Below the pieces are notes generated by a model, which ran no database searches, was not told where the DNA came from, and saw only the letters and a list, made by a program, of their open reading frames with translations. This document shows positions 26,233 through 38,314 of a stretch of DNA of 64,000 bases, in pieces. Position numbers and translations under genes: made by a program. Numbering within the stretch: the first letter of the stretch is position 1; each line of letters starts with the position of its first letter. Source of the stretch: Sulfuritalea sp. (GTDB lineage Bacteria; Pseudomonadota; Gammaproteobacteria; Burkholderiales; Rhodocyclaceae); NCBI GenBank assembly GCA_016712985.1, contig JADJQA010000001.1, forward strand, positions 62,001 to 126,000, given 5' to 3'.

Positions 26233-28449
26233 TCAGACCCGAAACTCTTCCGCCCGAAACGGCAAACGCGTCGGATACTTGCCCGTCGCCGCCGCGATGG
26301 CGTTGGCGACCGCGGGGGCCAGCGGCGGCACGCCCGGCTCGCCGATGCCCGTCGGCCTCTCGCTTGACGGCAGGATGTGCACCTCGACCTTCGGCATCTC
26401 GTCGATTCGCAGCAGTTGGTAGCCATCGAAATTGCCCTGCACCACGACGCCGTCCTTCAGCGTGATTTCTCCATGCAGCGCGGCCGACAGCGCAAAACCC
26501 ACCGCGCCTTCGACCTGCGAGCGGATGTTGTCGGGGTTGATCGCGATGCCGCAATCGACGGCGCAGACGACGCGGTCGACCTTGATCGAGCCATCCGCGG
26601 CAACCGTCACCTCGGCCACTTGCGCGACGTAGGAACTGAATGACTCATGCACCGCGACGCCTCTGCCGCGCCGGCTGCCCGGCGCACCGGATTTGAGCGG
26701 CGTCGCCCAATCGGACTTTTCGGCCGCCAGCTTGAGCACGCCGGCATGGCGCGGGTGCCCGGCCAGCAACTCCAGGCGCAGCGCGACCGGATCTTTTTTG
26801 GCCGAGCGCGCGACCAGGTCGAGGAACACTTCGGTCGCATACGCGGTATGCGACGAGCCGACGGAGCGCCACCAGAGCACCGGCACCTTGATGTCTGGCG
26901 GGCTGTGCAGATCGACCAGCTTGTTGGGAATCGCGTAGGGCAGGTTGTCCGCTCCCTCGACGGATACCTTGTCGATGCCGTCCTTGACCATCATCGATTC
27001 GAACGGTGAACCGGCCAGGATCGACTGGCCGACCAGCCGGTGGCGCCAGCCGGTCAGCTTGCCGTTGGCGTCGAGCGCGGCTTCCAGCGCATGATGGAAC
27101 ATCGGCCGGTAGTAGCCCGCCCGCATGTCGTCTTCGCGCAGCCAGACCAGCTTGACCGGAGCTGTGCCGCCGATCGCCTTGACGATCTGCGCCGCTTCGA
27201 CGACGTAGTCAGAGTCAGTGCTTGCTCTGCGGCCGAAGCTGCCGCCGGCGTAGAGCATGTTGATCTTCACCTGTTCCGGCTTGAGGCCGAAAATGCCGGC
27301 GAGCTGGCTTTGGTCGCCGGTATGCATTTGCTCGCCGTTCCACACCTCGCAGCCTTGCGCATTGAGCTGGATCACGCAGTCCATCGGTTCCATGGCGGCG
27401 TGCGCGAGGTAGGGAAAGTCGTAGGCCGCCTTGACGATGCTGGCCGCCGCGGCGAAGGCCTGGTCGGCATCGCCCGACTTGTGCGCCACCAGCCCCGGCA
27501 GTTTTGCCATCTCGCGATAGCGCGCCAGGATCTCCTCGCTGCCGAGCCTGAAGGCCCGGCTTTCGTCCCAGTCGACGCTGAGCGCGTCGCGCCCCTTTTT
27601 GGCGCTCCAGGTGTCGGTGGCGAGCACCGCGACGCCGGTGGGAATCTGCACCACGTCGGTTACGCCCTTGACGCGCCTTGCGGCCTTTGCGTCGAAGCCG
27701 CGCACCGTGGCACCAAAGCGCGGCGGATGGGCGACGACGGCGACGCGCATGCCGGGCAACTGGATGTCCTGGGTGAAGATGGCGCGGCCGTTGGTCTTGT
27801 CGACGCTGTCCTTGCGCGGCGCGTGCTTGCCGACGAGGCGGAAATCCTTCGGGTCCTTCAGCGCAACCTTGGCCGGCACCGCTTCACTTGCGGCGGCCTC
27901 GGCCAGCTCGCCGAAATGCAGCCTGCGCTTCGACGGCGGGTGGCTGACGATGCCTTCGCGAACCGTGATTTCTTTGGCCGGCACCTTCCAGCGCCGCGCG
28001 GCCGCGCTGACCAGCATTGCCCGTCCGGTGGCGCCGGCCTGGCGCAGTTGGTCCCATGAGTTGGCCATTGCGTTGCTGCCGCCGGTGCCTTGCGCCGGCC
28101 CCCAGAACAGGTTGTTGTAGCGCGTCGCGTCGGCCGGGGCGCCTTCGACGCGGACTGTTTTCCAGTCGGCGTCGAGTTCTTCGGCGAGGATGGTGGCCAG
28201 TCCGGTGTAGCTGCCCTGGCCCATCTCGAGGTGCTTGGCGATGACGGTTACCGAATTGTCGACGCCGACACGCAGGAAGGCGTTGGGCGCGAATGTCGGC
28301 GTGTCAGCGGACGCCGGCGTTGCCGAGGGGGCGGCCTTTCCGGCGGCGGCCGGTGCGGCGATTGCCGGCAAGTAGAAGCCCAGGGTCAAACCCGCGGCGC
28401 CCTGCAGGAAGTTCCTGCGGCTGGCGTTTTCAATGTTCCTGTTCGGCAT
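26233..28449 (-). CDS. Molybdopterin-binding large subunit, isoquinoline 1-oxidoreductase beta type
   Basis: 738 residues. A twin-arginine signal (RRNFLQGAAGLTLGFYLPA, Arg11-Arg12) implies folded export to the periplasm. The xanthine-oxidase-type Mo-binding region contains GGSFGRRAS, the YRPMFHHALEAAL region and the C-terminal GIGEPGVPPLAPAVANAI with the Glu that acts as base in this family. It pairs with the [2Fe-2S] subunit 8 bp upstream, giving a two-subunit enzyme without FAD subunit, as in isoquinoline/aldehyde dehydrogenases that pass electrons to a cytochrome. The substrate is unknown. Confidence 0.9.
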   Translation of the reverse strand: MPNRNIENASRRNFLQGAAGLTLGFYLPAIAAPAAAGKAAPSATPASADTPTFAPNAFLRVGVDNSVTVIAKHLEMGQGSYTGLATILAEELDADWKTVRVEGAPADATRYNNLFWGPAQGTGGSNAMANSWDQLRQAGATGRAMLVSAAARRWKVPAKEITVREGIVSHPPSKRRLHFGELAEAAASEAVPAKVALKDPKDFRLVGKHAPRKDSVDKTNGRAIFTQDIQLPGMRVAVVAHPPRFGATVRGFDAKAARRVKGVTDVVQIPTGVAVLATDTWSAKKGRDALSVDWDESRAFRLGSEEILARYREMAKLPGLVAHKSGDADQAFAAAASIVKAAYDFPYLAHAAMEPMDCVIQLNAQGCEVWNGEQMHTGDQSQLAGIFGLKPEQVKINMLYAGGSFGRRASTDSDYVVEAAQIVKAIGGTAPVKLVWLREDDMRAGYYRPMFHHALEAALDANGKLTGWRHRLVGQSILAGSPFESMMVKDGIDKVSVEGADNLPYAIPNKLVDLHSPPDIKVPVLWWRSVGSSHTAYATEVFLDLVARSAKKDPVALRLELLAGHPRHAGVLKLAAEKSDWATPLKSGAPGSRRGRGVAVHESFSSYVAQVAEVTVAADGSIKVDRVVCAVDCGIAINPDNIRSQVEGAVGFALSAALHGEITLKDGVVVQGNFDGYQLLRIDEMPKVEVHILPSSERPTGIGEPGVPPLAPAVANAIAAATGKYPTRLPFRAEEFRV

Positions 28450-28457
28450 GTCGACTC

Positions 28458-28916
28458 CTAGGCGAGGGATTTGGCCGCAAGATGGATCGCGGCGCGGATG
28501 CGCACATAGGTGGCGCAGCGGCAAAGGGCGCCCGACATGGCGTTGTCGATGTCGGCATCGCTCGGTTTGCGGTTGCGGCCCAGCAATGCCACGGCATTCA
28601 TGATCTGGCCGGATTGGCAGTAGCCGCACTGCACCACGTCGAGCGTGCGCCAGGCTTCCTGCACTGCCTTGCCGACGCGTGACTGGTCGGCGGTTTCGAT
28701 GGTCGTGATCTTGCGTCCGGCGACGGCGGAGACGGGGGTGGCGCACGCGCGCAGCGGCGCGCCATCGACATGCACGGTGCAGACGCCGCATAGTGCCTGG
28801 CCGCAGCCGTACTTCGTTCCGGTCAGGCCGAGGCTGTCGCGCAGCACCCAGAGCAGCGGAGTGTCGGGGGAGACATCGACCTGGCGAAGCTTGCCGTTGA
28901 CGTTGATCTGGATCAT
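28458..28916 (-). CDS. [2Fe-2S] small subunit, isoquinoline 1-oxidoreductase alpha type
   Basis: 152 residues starting MIQINVNGK. The plant-ferredoxin-like N-terminal domain has YGCGQALCGVCTVHVDG and a later Cys. The C-terminal four-helix domain has VVQCGYCQSGQIM and GALCRCATY. These eight Cys hold two [2Fe-2S] clusters. No signal peptide; it would be exported with the Tat-bearing large subunit. Confidence 0.93.
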   Translation of the reverse strand: MIQINVNGKLRQVDVSPDTPLLWVLRDSLGLTGTKYGCGQALCGVCTVHVDGAPLRACATPVSAVAGRKITTIETADQSRVGKAVQEAWRTLDVVQCGYCQSGQIMNAVALLGRNRKPSDADIDNAMSGALCRCATYVRIRAAIHLAAKSLA

Positions 28917-29121
28917 GGGACTGCTCCAAGTTTGTGTTGAAGGACAGGGTCCAGGGAATTCCTGCACAGAGCACGGGCGGTCAATGATCCCGCAACGCCG
29001 GCCGATCCAGTCTGACGGCCCGCATTACACCATAGTCCGCCGGCATCCAGCAGGGAACCGACACTGTATGATTCCAGGACTTTGCCGCGTTTCGATCCCA
29101 CACCCGACAGGAGGTTCCCTA

Positions 29122-30051
29122 ATGAGCACGGACAACACCAGCAAGGAACTGGAGTTCAAGCGGCGCGTCACTGCCGAAATGCTCGACAGTTTCGACGAAG
29201 AGCTGGAAATGGAAATCGACGACGAGCGCATGAATGATCTGGTCAGCGAGGCGACCAGCCCCGGCGAGCGGACGACGGACCTGGACCGCCGGTTCTATTT
29301 CAAGGAACTGTTTCGACTCCAGGGAGAGCTGGTCAAGCTGCAAGACTGGGTGGTGCACAAGAAACTCAAGCTGGTAGTCCTGTTCGAAGGCCGCGACGCG
29401 GCCGGTAAAGGCGGCGTCATCAAGCGCATCACCCAGCGCCTCAACCCGCGGGTCTGCCGGGTGGCGGCACTGTCGGCGCCGAGCGAACGGGAACGCACCC
29501 AGTGGTACTTCCAGCGTTACGTATCGCATTTGCCCGCCGGCGGCGAGATCGTGCTGTTCGACCGCAGTTGGTACAACCGGGCGGGCGTCGAAAAGGTCAT
29601 GGAGTTTTGCAACGAAGACGACTACGAGGAGTTCTTCCGTACCGTTCCCGAGTTCGAGAAGATGCTGATTCGCTCAGGGATCGTCCTGATCAAGTACTGG
29701 TTTTCGATCACCGACGACGAGCAGAACATGCGCTTCATGATGCGCATCCGCGATCCCCTCAAGCAATGGAAGCTGAGCCCGATGGACATGGAATCCCGCC
29801 GTCGCTGGGAGCAATACACGAAGGCCAAGGAAACCATGCTGGAGCGCACCCACATTCCCGAGGCCCGCTGGTGGATCATCGAGGCGGTGGACAAGAAAAA
29901 GGCCCGCCTCAACTGCATTCATCACTTGTTGAGCCAGATTCCCTACGCCGAGATCGAGCGGGAGCCGGTGGTCCTGCCGGCTCGGGTGCACAACCCGGAC
30001 TATCTGCGGCATCCCGTGCCCAAGGACATGTTCGTGCCGGCGGTGTATTGA
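29122..30051 (+). CDS. ppk2: Polyphosphate kinase 2
   Basis: 309 residues. It transfers phosphate between polyphosphate and nucleoside di-/monophosphates. Walker A GRDAAGKGG (90-98) and Walker B/DRSWYNRAGVE (147-157) are intact, as is the lid region (KQWKLSPMDMESRRRWEQY). The single-domain length and the acidic N-terminus fit class I PPK2 proteins. AGGAGG at 29109-29114 lies 7 bases before the ATG. It is convergent with the PhaC-N fusion gene, a pairing that suggests storage-polymer metabolism. Confidence 0.93.
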   Translation: MSTDNTSKELEFKRRVTAEMLDSFDEELEMEIDDERMNDLVSEATSPGERTTDLDRRFYFKELFRLQGELVKLQDWVVHKKLKLVVLFEGRDAAGKGGVIKRITQRLNPRVCRVAALSAPSERERTQWYFQRYVSHLPAGGEIVLFDRSWYNRAGVEKVMEFCNEDDYEEFFRTVPEFEKMLIRSGIVLIKYWFSITDDEQNMRFMMRIRDPLKQWKLSPMDMESRRRWEQYTKAKETMLERTHIPEARWWIIEAVDKKKARLNCIHHLLSQIPYAEIEREPVVLPARVHNPDYLRHPVPKDMFVPAVY

Positions 30052-30125
30052 CGTGGAAAAGCGGAGATTCCGGGGGCAACAGCACCGACCAATACGCCGC
30101 GATGGCGGAACTCGGACCTATGTCT

Positions 30126-31091
30126 TCAGGGAACGAAAACCATCCTTTTTCCCAGTGTTTCCTGCGCGTACCTGACGATCTGTTCCGGTCTCAAGAGGTT
30201 CGGCCATTTGTAAAAAGACGACACGAGCTGGGCGCATTGAAGCTTGCCATTGGCAAGAGGCTTCCCCGTAAAATACGAGGCAACGGAATTCCAGTCCGAG
30301 TAAGGCATTCCGACGTACTCAAACAGCCTGTTTTCGTCTTCCCTGGACCAGGCCTGCTCCATCTTGATGACGTAGAAACTGTCCAGTTTGGACAAAGGAT
30401 ACAAGCGCACTACCGGAGGAGTGGCTTCCACCACGAAGCACCGATTTCCAAGCTTGACCACCACGCCGACATGTGAATACGAAGATGCGGTGACGATCCG
30501 GATAAAAAGGGATATCAAGCCATTGAACGACTGCATGTTTCCCTTGCAGGCCACAATGATGTCGCCGGATTTCAGCTCGTCGCGAATTTCCTGATAGTTG
30601 CTGGTCGTAGTTTCGGCGAGGGTGGCGAAGATTTTGGACGGAGCCATCGCATCGACCACCTCGCGTGTCACGTGACGAATCTGCTCCTTGGTTGGCTCCG
30701 GTACCGGCACCACCTCGGCCGCCCGTTTCAGGCACTCGGCATTGACCAGGTAGGATTCGCGAAGATAGTCAATTATTGGGGGTTTGGCCGATGCCGGTTG
30801 ATCGACGGGCTTGCCATCCGCTTCCGGCTTGGCCGCTTGCGGGGTTGGTTTGGCCGCCGGGCTGTCCAGCATGCCCAGCCAGACTTGGGCCTGGCGCTCC
30901 ATCCATTCCTGCTGCAGGGCCAAAAGTTCCTTCGATCCGGCACCCCATGCGGAGAGCTCCAGTTCTCCGGGCGCCACGGGCCCATCCTTCTTCTGCTGGG
31001 GGGAAAGCACCTGGCTGGCGCCCTGGGCCATGGCGCTACTCGCCTGAAGCATGGCTTTGGCAGCGGAATCTTGATTTGGGGCGGAAGACAT
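30126..31091 (-). CDS. PHB-synthase N-terminal domain fused to a permuted papain-like (YiiX/NlpC-P60) domain
   Basis: 321 residues. Residues 50-80 (LLALQQEWMERQAQVWLGML) and 105-157 (YLVNAECLKRAAEVV...IRHVTREVVDAMAPSKIFAT) resemble the N-terminal region of class I PhaC, but the catalytic alpha/beta-hydrolase domain is absent. From about 173 a YiiX-like domain follows: LKSGDIIV, SYSHVGVVVKLG (His207), VVEATPP (Glu222) and LQCAQLVSSFY (Cys286), in the circularly permuted His-then-Cys order. No signal peptide. ATG 31091 has GGAG upstream. The PhaC-like part may target the enzyme to PHB granules; the reaction is unknown. Confidence 0.75.
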   Translation of the reverse strand: MSSAPNQDSAAKAMLQASSAMAQGASQVLSPQQKKDGPVAPGELELSAWGAGSKELLALQQEWMERQAQVWLGMLDSPAAKPTPQAAKPEADGKPVDQPASAKPPIIDYLRESYLVNAECLKRAAEVVPVPEPTKEQIRHVTREVVDAMAPSKIFATLAETTTSNYQEIRDELKSGDIIVACKGNMQSFNGLISLFIRIVTASSYSHVGVVVKLGNRCFVVEATPPVVRLYPLSKLDSFYVIKMEQAWSREDENRLFEYVGMPYSDWNSVASYFTGKPLANGKLQCAQLVSSFYKWPNLLRPEQIVRYAQETLGKRMVFVP

Positions 31092-31116
31092 CGGGTACTC
31101 CTTGCAGGGGGTGCGC

Positions 31117-31145
31117 ATTTTGCAATGCACAAAAAGCTGTGTCAA
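31117..31145 (-). promoter_or_regulatory. Sigma-70-type promoter with TGC-rich palindrome in the spacer
   Basis: Minus strand TTGACA (31145-31140), 17-base spacer, CAAAAT (31122-31117), then the start codon at 31091. The spacer and -10 contain TTTTGTGCATTGCAAAA, an inverted element. Similar TGCA-rich palindromes are known as operators of the PHB regulator PhaR in related bacteria; the link here is inference. Confidence 0.6.
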
Positions 31146-31782
31146 GCAAAGTGCTGGTCGTCAGGCGAACGGCTGTACTGGTCCGGCGATAGGCGCCTTC
31201 ATCGCTAAGGGCTGAAAATCCGCAAACAGACAGGTCGGGCCAACACGGAACTTACTGGCAGCATGTTGCACCAACATGAAACCTGTCCTTGCCTCCCCGT
31301 GAAGGGGAATGCATGGCAAGCAAAGCATCTACGACGGGTCGTCCCCCTGACCCTGATTCGGGGCGGACGTTCATGGCGCCGCTTTTCCGGGTTCCCGTCA
31401 TTGCCGGAAGACCCAAGGTGAAGCACTCTTATGTTTCACGAAATTGTTCCATGCTTCAGGTTTAGTTCAATGTAGCTTCCCAAGTTCCTAAACCTGTTAC
31501 AAATCAAAGCGGAACCTTTTTGGCGCGCGCAAGCCGTAGCGCATTCCGCATCACTTTCGCAATATCGGGCTTGAGGGTGCCAGAACGGTTTTTTGCAGTC
31601 TATAGTCCGTTCGGACTAATCCGAGCGAGCATCCGGACAGATCCCGCTCGACCGTAGCAGGGTCGGCAATCGCTCGCGGGAAACGCCGAATATGCGTGAA
31701 AGCCTGATGAAACACCTGTGGAGCAAGCTCAGGCGCGGGCTGCGCCGATGCGCCAAGGCTGACTCCCGGCGCGTTCTGGCTC
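31146..31782. other. Gene-free 640-bp gap with palindromes
   Basis: No plausible gene on either strand. It holds a 7-bp dyad CATGTTG/CAACATG (31262-31278), a perfect 16-bp palindrome (31603-31618) and a GAGCG/CGCTC pair downstream of it. The sequence around 31430-31520 is clearly richer in A and T than the surroundings, as promoters or lost genes often are. Confidence 0.5.
31603..31618. promoter_or_regulatory. Perfect 16-bp palindrome, operator-like
   Basis: TAGTCCGTTCGGACTA, preceded by TATAG (31601-31605). The length and symmetry fit a TetR-, Rrf2- or similar dimeric repressor site, but no gene start lies close by on either side. Confidence 0.4.
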
Positions 31783-32175
31783 TCAGCATTGTTCCCACGG
31801 CAGGCCTTCGTGGCGCCAGCCGTTCATTGAGCCGCGATGATGGCTGTCGTCGAGCTCGCCCTCGAAGCCGTGTAGCACGTTGAACACCCGCGTGAATCCG
31901 GCCGCTTCAAGGGCGTGGCCGGCATCGACCGAACGATTGCCGCTGCGGCAGATCAGGAACACCTGACGACCTCCCGAATGGCCGGGAAGCTTCTTCACCT
32001 CTCCGACGAAATGGGGGTTGACTTCCCAGTCGGGGCCGTCATTCCACGAGACATGGCTGACGCCGGCCGGATGGCCGACGAAAAAGAACTCCATTTCACT
32101 GCGGCAATCGACAAACAGGGCGCTGGGGGTTTCGCGCAAGAACTGGGCGGCTTCCTTGGGGGTCAGGTGTTCCAT
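31783..32175 (-). CDS. Rhodanese-domain protein, cytoplasmic
   Basis: 130 residues starting at the ATG at 32175 with AAGGAG upstream; the frame is open 60 codons further but that part looks non-coding. The single rhodanese fold carries the active-site loop CRSGNRS (Cys at about 91) and no export signal. It probably handles sulfane sulfur; the partner is unknown. It is divergent from the BamE-like lipoprotein gene. Confidence 0.9.
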   Translation of the reverse strand: MEHLTPKEAAQFLRETPSALFVDCRSEMEFFFVGHPAGVSHVSWNDGPDWEVNPHFVGEVKKLPGHSGGRQVFLICRSGNRSVDAGHALEAAGFTRVFNVLHGFEGELDDSHHRGSMNGWRHEGLPWEQC

Positions 32176-32323
32176 GGAATGGCTCCTTGTAGTGTGCCTG
32201 CATTCTAGTATCGTGTCCTCTAGGTTCAAAGCAGCCGCATTTGCAGTTTCCACGTGCGCAGAATCGTCATGAGTTTGTGCGCTTGGACAGGCGCAGCATC
32301 GCTTCGTGTGGTGACGACTCCGG

Positions 32324-32329
32324 TATAGT
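32324..32329 (+). promoter_or_regulatory. -10-like TATAGT implying a leaderless mRNA
   Basis: TATAGT ends 6 bases before the ATG at 32336 and there is no Shine-Dalgarno sequence. A start of transcription 6-7 bases after the -10 would fall on the start codon. The -35 is poor. Confidence 0.35.
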
Positions 32330-32335
32330 TGAAGC

Positions 32336-32821
32336 ATGAACCGCGTGTCCCGCATTCTCGCCGTGCTGGCTTCCGCGATCGGCTTCTATGGCTGCGATGC
32401 CGCCCACCTTGCCGAATTGAAGCCGGGCATATCGACGGCGCAGGAAGTGCGGGGGCGGCTCGGTCCGCCCGCAGCCGAATGGCCAAATACCGATGGCAGC
32501 GTGACTTGGGAGTATCCGCGTGGTCCCGAAGGCACGCGCTGCTGGATGCTGACACTGAATCAGAGTGGGGTGCTGCAGAAGATTGAACAGGCGCTGACCG
32601 AAGAGAATTTTGCCCGCATCGAAAAGGGCTGGAGCGCAGAACAGGTGAGACGCCTGCTGGGCAAGCCGGCGAGCGAAGTGACGTTTCCGCTGAAACCCGA
32701 GGTGGTCTGGGACTGGCGCATCGACCCGGCGCAGCCCAACAACCGGGCTTTTTTTAGTGTGCATTTCAGCCTGGACGGGTTCGTCATCCGCACGTCGCGT
32801 CGCGAGGAAACGCCTGGCTGA
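32336..32821 (+). CDS. BamE/SmpA-like lipoprotein with two repeats
   Basis: 161 residues. Lipoprotein signal ending at GFYGC (Cys20). The mature part has two SmpA/OmlA-fold repeats: LAELKPGISTAQEVRGRLGPP (about 25-45) with W-x-W/Y core, and FARIEKGWSAEQVRRLLGKPA (about 93-113) with VVWDWRI. Canonical BamE has one such unit, so this is a duplicated relative rather than BamE itself. Its second repeat is the closest relative in the window of the short protein at 6227-6505. Confidence 0.8.
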   Translation: MNRVSRILAVLASAIGFYGCDAAHLAELKPGISTAQEVRGRLGPPAAEWPNTDGSVTWEYPRGPEGTRCWMLTLNQSGVLQKIEQALTEENFARIEKGWSAEQVRRLLGKPASEVTFPLKPEVVWDWRIDPAQPNNRAFFSVHFSLDGFVIRTSRREETPG

Positions 32822-32894
32822 GCGCGGGATTGAACCCCAAGCGTCAAACCCGGTCGGAGCCTGCGAACCGTCAAGCCATCGAGAGGACGAAGTC

Positions 32895-33338
32895 ATGCTC
32901 ACGCTGAATCCGCGCCATTGTGCACTGGCCCTCGTCCTGCTGGCAATGAGCGGGCTTTCCCGCGCCGTGCCGGCCATGGAAGCGCCCGAAGCAGCGGTTG
33001 CGGTGGCCGCCGGCAAGATCACATTGATCGACATCCGTACCCCGCCCGAATGGAAGGAGACCGGGGTCGCCAGAGGCGCCATGCTGATCAACATGCTCCA
33101 TCCGCAGGGGGCGCCCGGCTTTGCCGGTGCCCTGCTCGAGAAGGTAAAAGGCGACAGGAACGCACCGATAGCACTGATCTGCCGCACCGGCAACCGCACC
33201 ACGCAGGTGCAGCGCTACTTGCAGAGTGTCGGCTTCACCCAGGTCTACAACGTCAAGGAAGGCATGGCCGGCAGCAGCGCCGGACCCGGCTGGCTCAAGC
33301 GCAGGCTGCCGCTGGATACTTGCACGACGCAGTGTTGA
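32895..33338 (+). CDS. Exported rhodanese-like protein
   Basis: 147 residues. Signal peptide (about 1-25, ALALVLLAMSGLSRAVPAM) then a rhodanese domain with LIDIRTPPEWKETGVARGA and active-site loop CRTGNRT. The ATG at 32895 has GAGAGGA upstream. It is likely periplasmic. It follows the BamE-like gene by 73 bp on the same strand. Confidence 0.88.
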   Translation: MLTLNPRHCALALVLLAMSGLSRAVPAMEAPEAAVAVAAGKITLIDIRTPPEWKETGVARGAMLINMLHPQGAPGFAGALLEKVKGDRNAPIALICRTGNRTTQVQRYLQSVGFTQVYNVKEGMAGSSAGPGWLKRRLPLDTCTTQC

Positions 33339-33358
33339 GCGCCTCGCAGACGTTCGAC

Positions 33359-33375
33359 CCCCTGCATCGCAGGGG
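33359..33375. terminator. GC-rich hairpin after the exported rhodanese
   Basis: CCCCTGC and GCAGGGG with a 3-base loop, 20 bp past the stop. There is no T-run, so termination efficiency is doubtful. Confidence 0.4.
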
Positions 33376-33411
33376 ACAGAAGCCGGTGCGAAGCAACGTG
33401 TTGGGAGCGTC

Positions 33412-33435
33412 GGTTCGTGTCGAGCCTGTCGAACC
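33412..33435. repeat. Small palindrome related to the 37874-37930 repeat
   Basis: GGTTCG...CGAACC flanking TCGAGCCTGT, the same TCGA-G-CTGTCGAAC arrangement as the larger dispersed palindrome. Confidence 0.45.
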
Positions 33436-33473
33436 ACACGGTCGGTATGGCGAGTAGCGTCCGGCCTTGCGGT

Positions 33474-33479
33474 TATAAT
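33474..33479 (+). promoter_or_regulatory. Consensus -10 (TATAAT) for the riboswitch-metH transcript
   Basis: A perfect TATAAT; transcription would start near 33486, a few bases before the SAH riboswitch. No good -35 hexamer is seen at the expected distance. Confidence 0.55.
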
Positions 33480-33490
33480 CGGCCACCGAT

Positions 33491-33569
33491 TTCGAGGAGC
33501 GCTGCAAAGTTGCCGGCCCCCGGCCGCAACTCCAGGCTCGGAACCAGTTTTCAACGGCGCTCACCCACC
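33491..33569 (+). promoter_or_regulatory. S-adenosylhomocysteine (SAH) riboswitch
   Basis: The conserved core elements occur in order: CGAGGAGCGCTGCAA (33493-33507), a variable hairpin, CCAGGCTCGG (33532-33541), then AACGGCGCTCACCCA (33553-33567). GAGC pairs with GCTC for P1, and GAGCGC with GCGCTC closes the pseudoknot-type fold. This is the known SAH riboswitch class, which turns on SAH-recycling genes such as metH and ahcY. It is followed 80 bp later by metH. Confidence 0.88.
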
Positions 33570-33649
33570 CTTGGAGCATTCCACCGGGGCATCGGGTGAG
33601 CCAGCCACGCGCACGGCGCCCTTTCCCCGGTCAGGCATTGGAGAGACGC

Positions 33650-37379
<3,730 letters not shown>

Positions 37380-37395
37380 GTCCGAGGTAAATAAC

Positions 37396-37852
37396 ATGTC
37401 AGGAGACAAACCGGCTGAGCTTCAACGACGCCGTGGTTTTGGTCAAGAACACCGGCAAGGCGGCGTTTGCCGCGATGCCGGTATTCGGCGACGACGAAGG
37501 CGACGAAAACGCAACCGCCGAAGGCGCGCGCATCTTCATTCTGCTTCCCGACGAGGACGAAGGCTGGAGCCTGCGCTTCATCGCCGGGCCGTTCTTTTCC
37601 GCAGCCTACGCCGCCAACGACATCATTCCCGCCGACGAGATTCCAGATCGCGTGCGCGAGCTGCTGTTCGTGCCGACCCGTTGCGAGGAAGACTGGCTAA
37701 CCGACCAGTTGCAGGTGCTGCTGGGCAAGTTGACCCAAGCCGCCGGCATCGGCGAGCGGATGCCGGATTACGAGTCGCAGGCCGCCAAGGGCGCGGGGCC
37801 GGAGGCGGTGTTTCCGGTAGCCTTCATCGGTCGGGACAAGCCGATCCATTGA
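37396..37852 (+). CDS. Conserved-looking hypothetical protein downstream of metH (probable frame break)
   Basis: An ATG at 37396 has GAGG 8 bases upstream but its frame is not protein-like after MSGDK. From 37412 another frame gives RLSFNDAVVLVKNTGKAAF and continues 140 residues to 37852. Removing one C at 37411 joins them. Without that, translation would have to start at GTG 37433. The protein is acidic and soluble, with no recognised family or motif. It lies 16 bp after the metH stop and is probably co-transcribed. Confidence 0.6.
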
Positions 37853-37873
37853 GCCGTTGACAATCTCCTGGGG

Positions 37874-37930
37874 CGTTCGCCCTGAGCTTGTCGAAGGGCA
37901 CAAGGGGCTTCGACAAGCTCAGCCCGAACG
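37874..37930. repeat. Dispersed palindromic repeat
   Basis: CCTGAGCTTGTCGAAG and CTTCGACAAGCTCAG form a near-perfect inverted repeat around a 12-base centre. This is a widespread intergenic palindrome in bacteria, known for giving spurious peptides with FGLSLSKP and FDKLRAN. It lies between the stop codons of convergent genes. Confidence 0.75.
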
Positions 37931-37969
37931 GCGGTTTCAAGTTTGCTCTTGCCGACTCAATGAGCGAAA

Positions 37970-38314
37970 TCAGACGCCCCAGACCACCGGCTTCTTCTTC
38001 TTCAACGACCACTCGAGCAGTTCCAGCAGCGGCACCGCGCGCTGCGTCAGGGTGACAAAAGGCCGCGAGCCGCTGGCTTTGCCGCCGCTGCCGACGGGCT
38101 CGGTTTCCGGCAGGTCTTCCTCATGCATCCCGGCGCGCTGCTGCTTGTCTTCCTCAATTGCGGCCTTGAGCCGGGCTATGGCCTCCGGCAGTTGTTCGAC
38201 GGTGACTATGCCCTTGTCGGTCACGTCCTTGCCCATGAGTTTCATCATGCGCTGCGCCACGTCGCCGAACATGATGACGTCGCCGGATGCCGGGGATTGG
38301 AAGGTTACGATCAT
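37970..38314 (-). CDS. DUF1840 protein
   Basis: 114 residues starting MIVTFQSPASGDVIMF, the fixed N-terminus of DUF1840, with RMMKLMGKD, a helical acidic middle and a C-terminal basic patch (SLKKKKPVVWG). The start overlaps the hydrolase stop by 4 bp. The function of the family, found mostly in betaproteobacteria, is unknown. Confidence 0.9.
   Translation of the reverse strand: MIVTFQSPASGDVIMFGDVAQRMMKLMGKDVTDKGIVTVEQLPEAIARLKAAIEEDKQQRAGMHEEDLPETEPVGSGGKASGSRPFVTLTQRAVPLLELLEWSLKKKKPVVWGV

Noticed and set aside
31692..31883. A 63-codon plus-strand frame overlapping the rhodanese 3' end
   Set aside because: Arg-rich, no ribosome site, and overlaps a conserved gene on the other strand.
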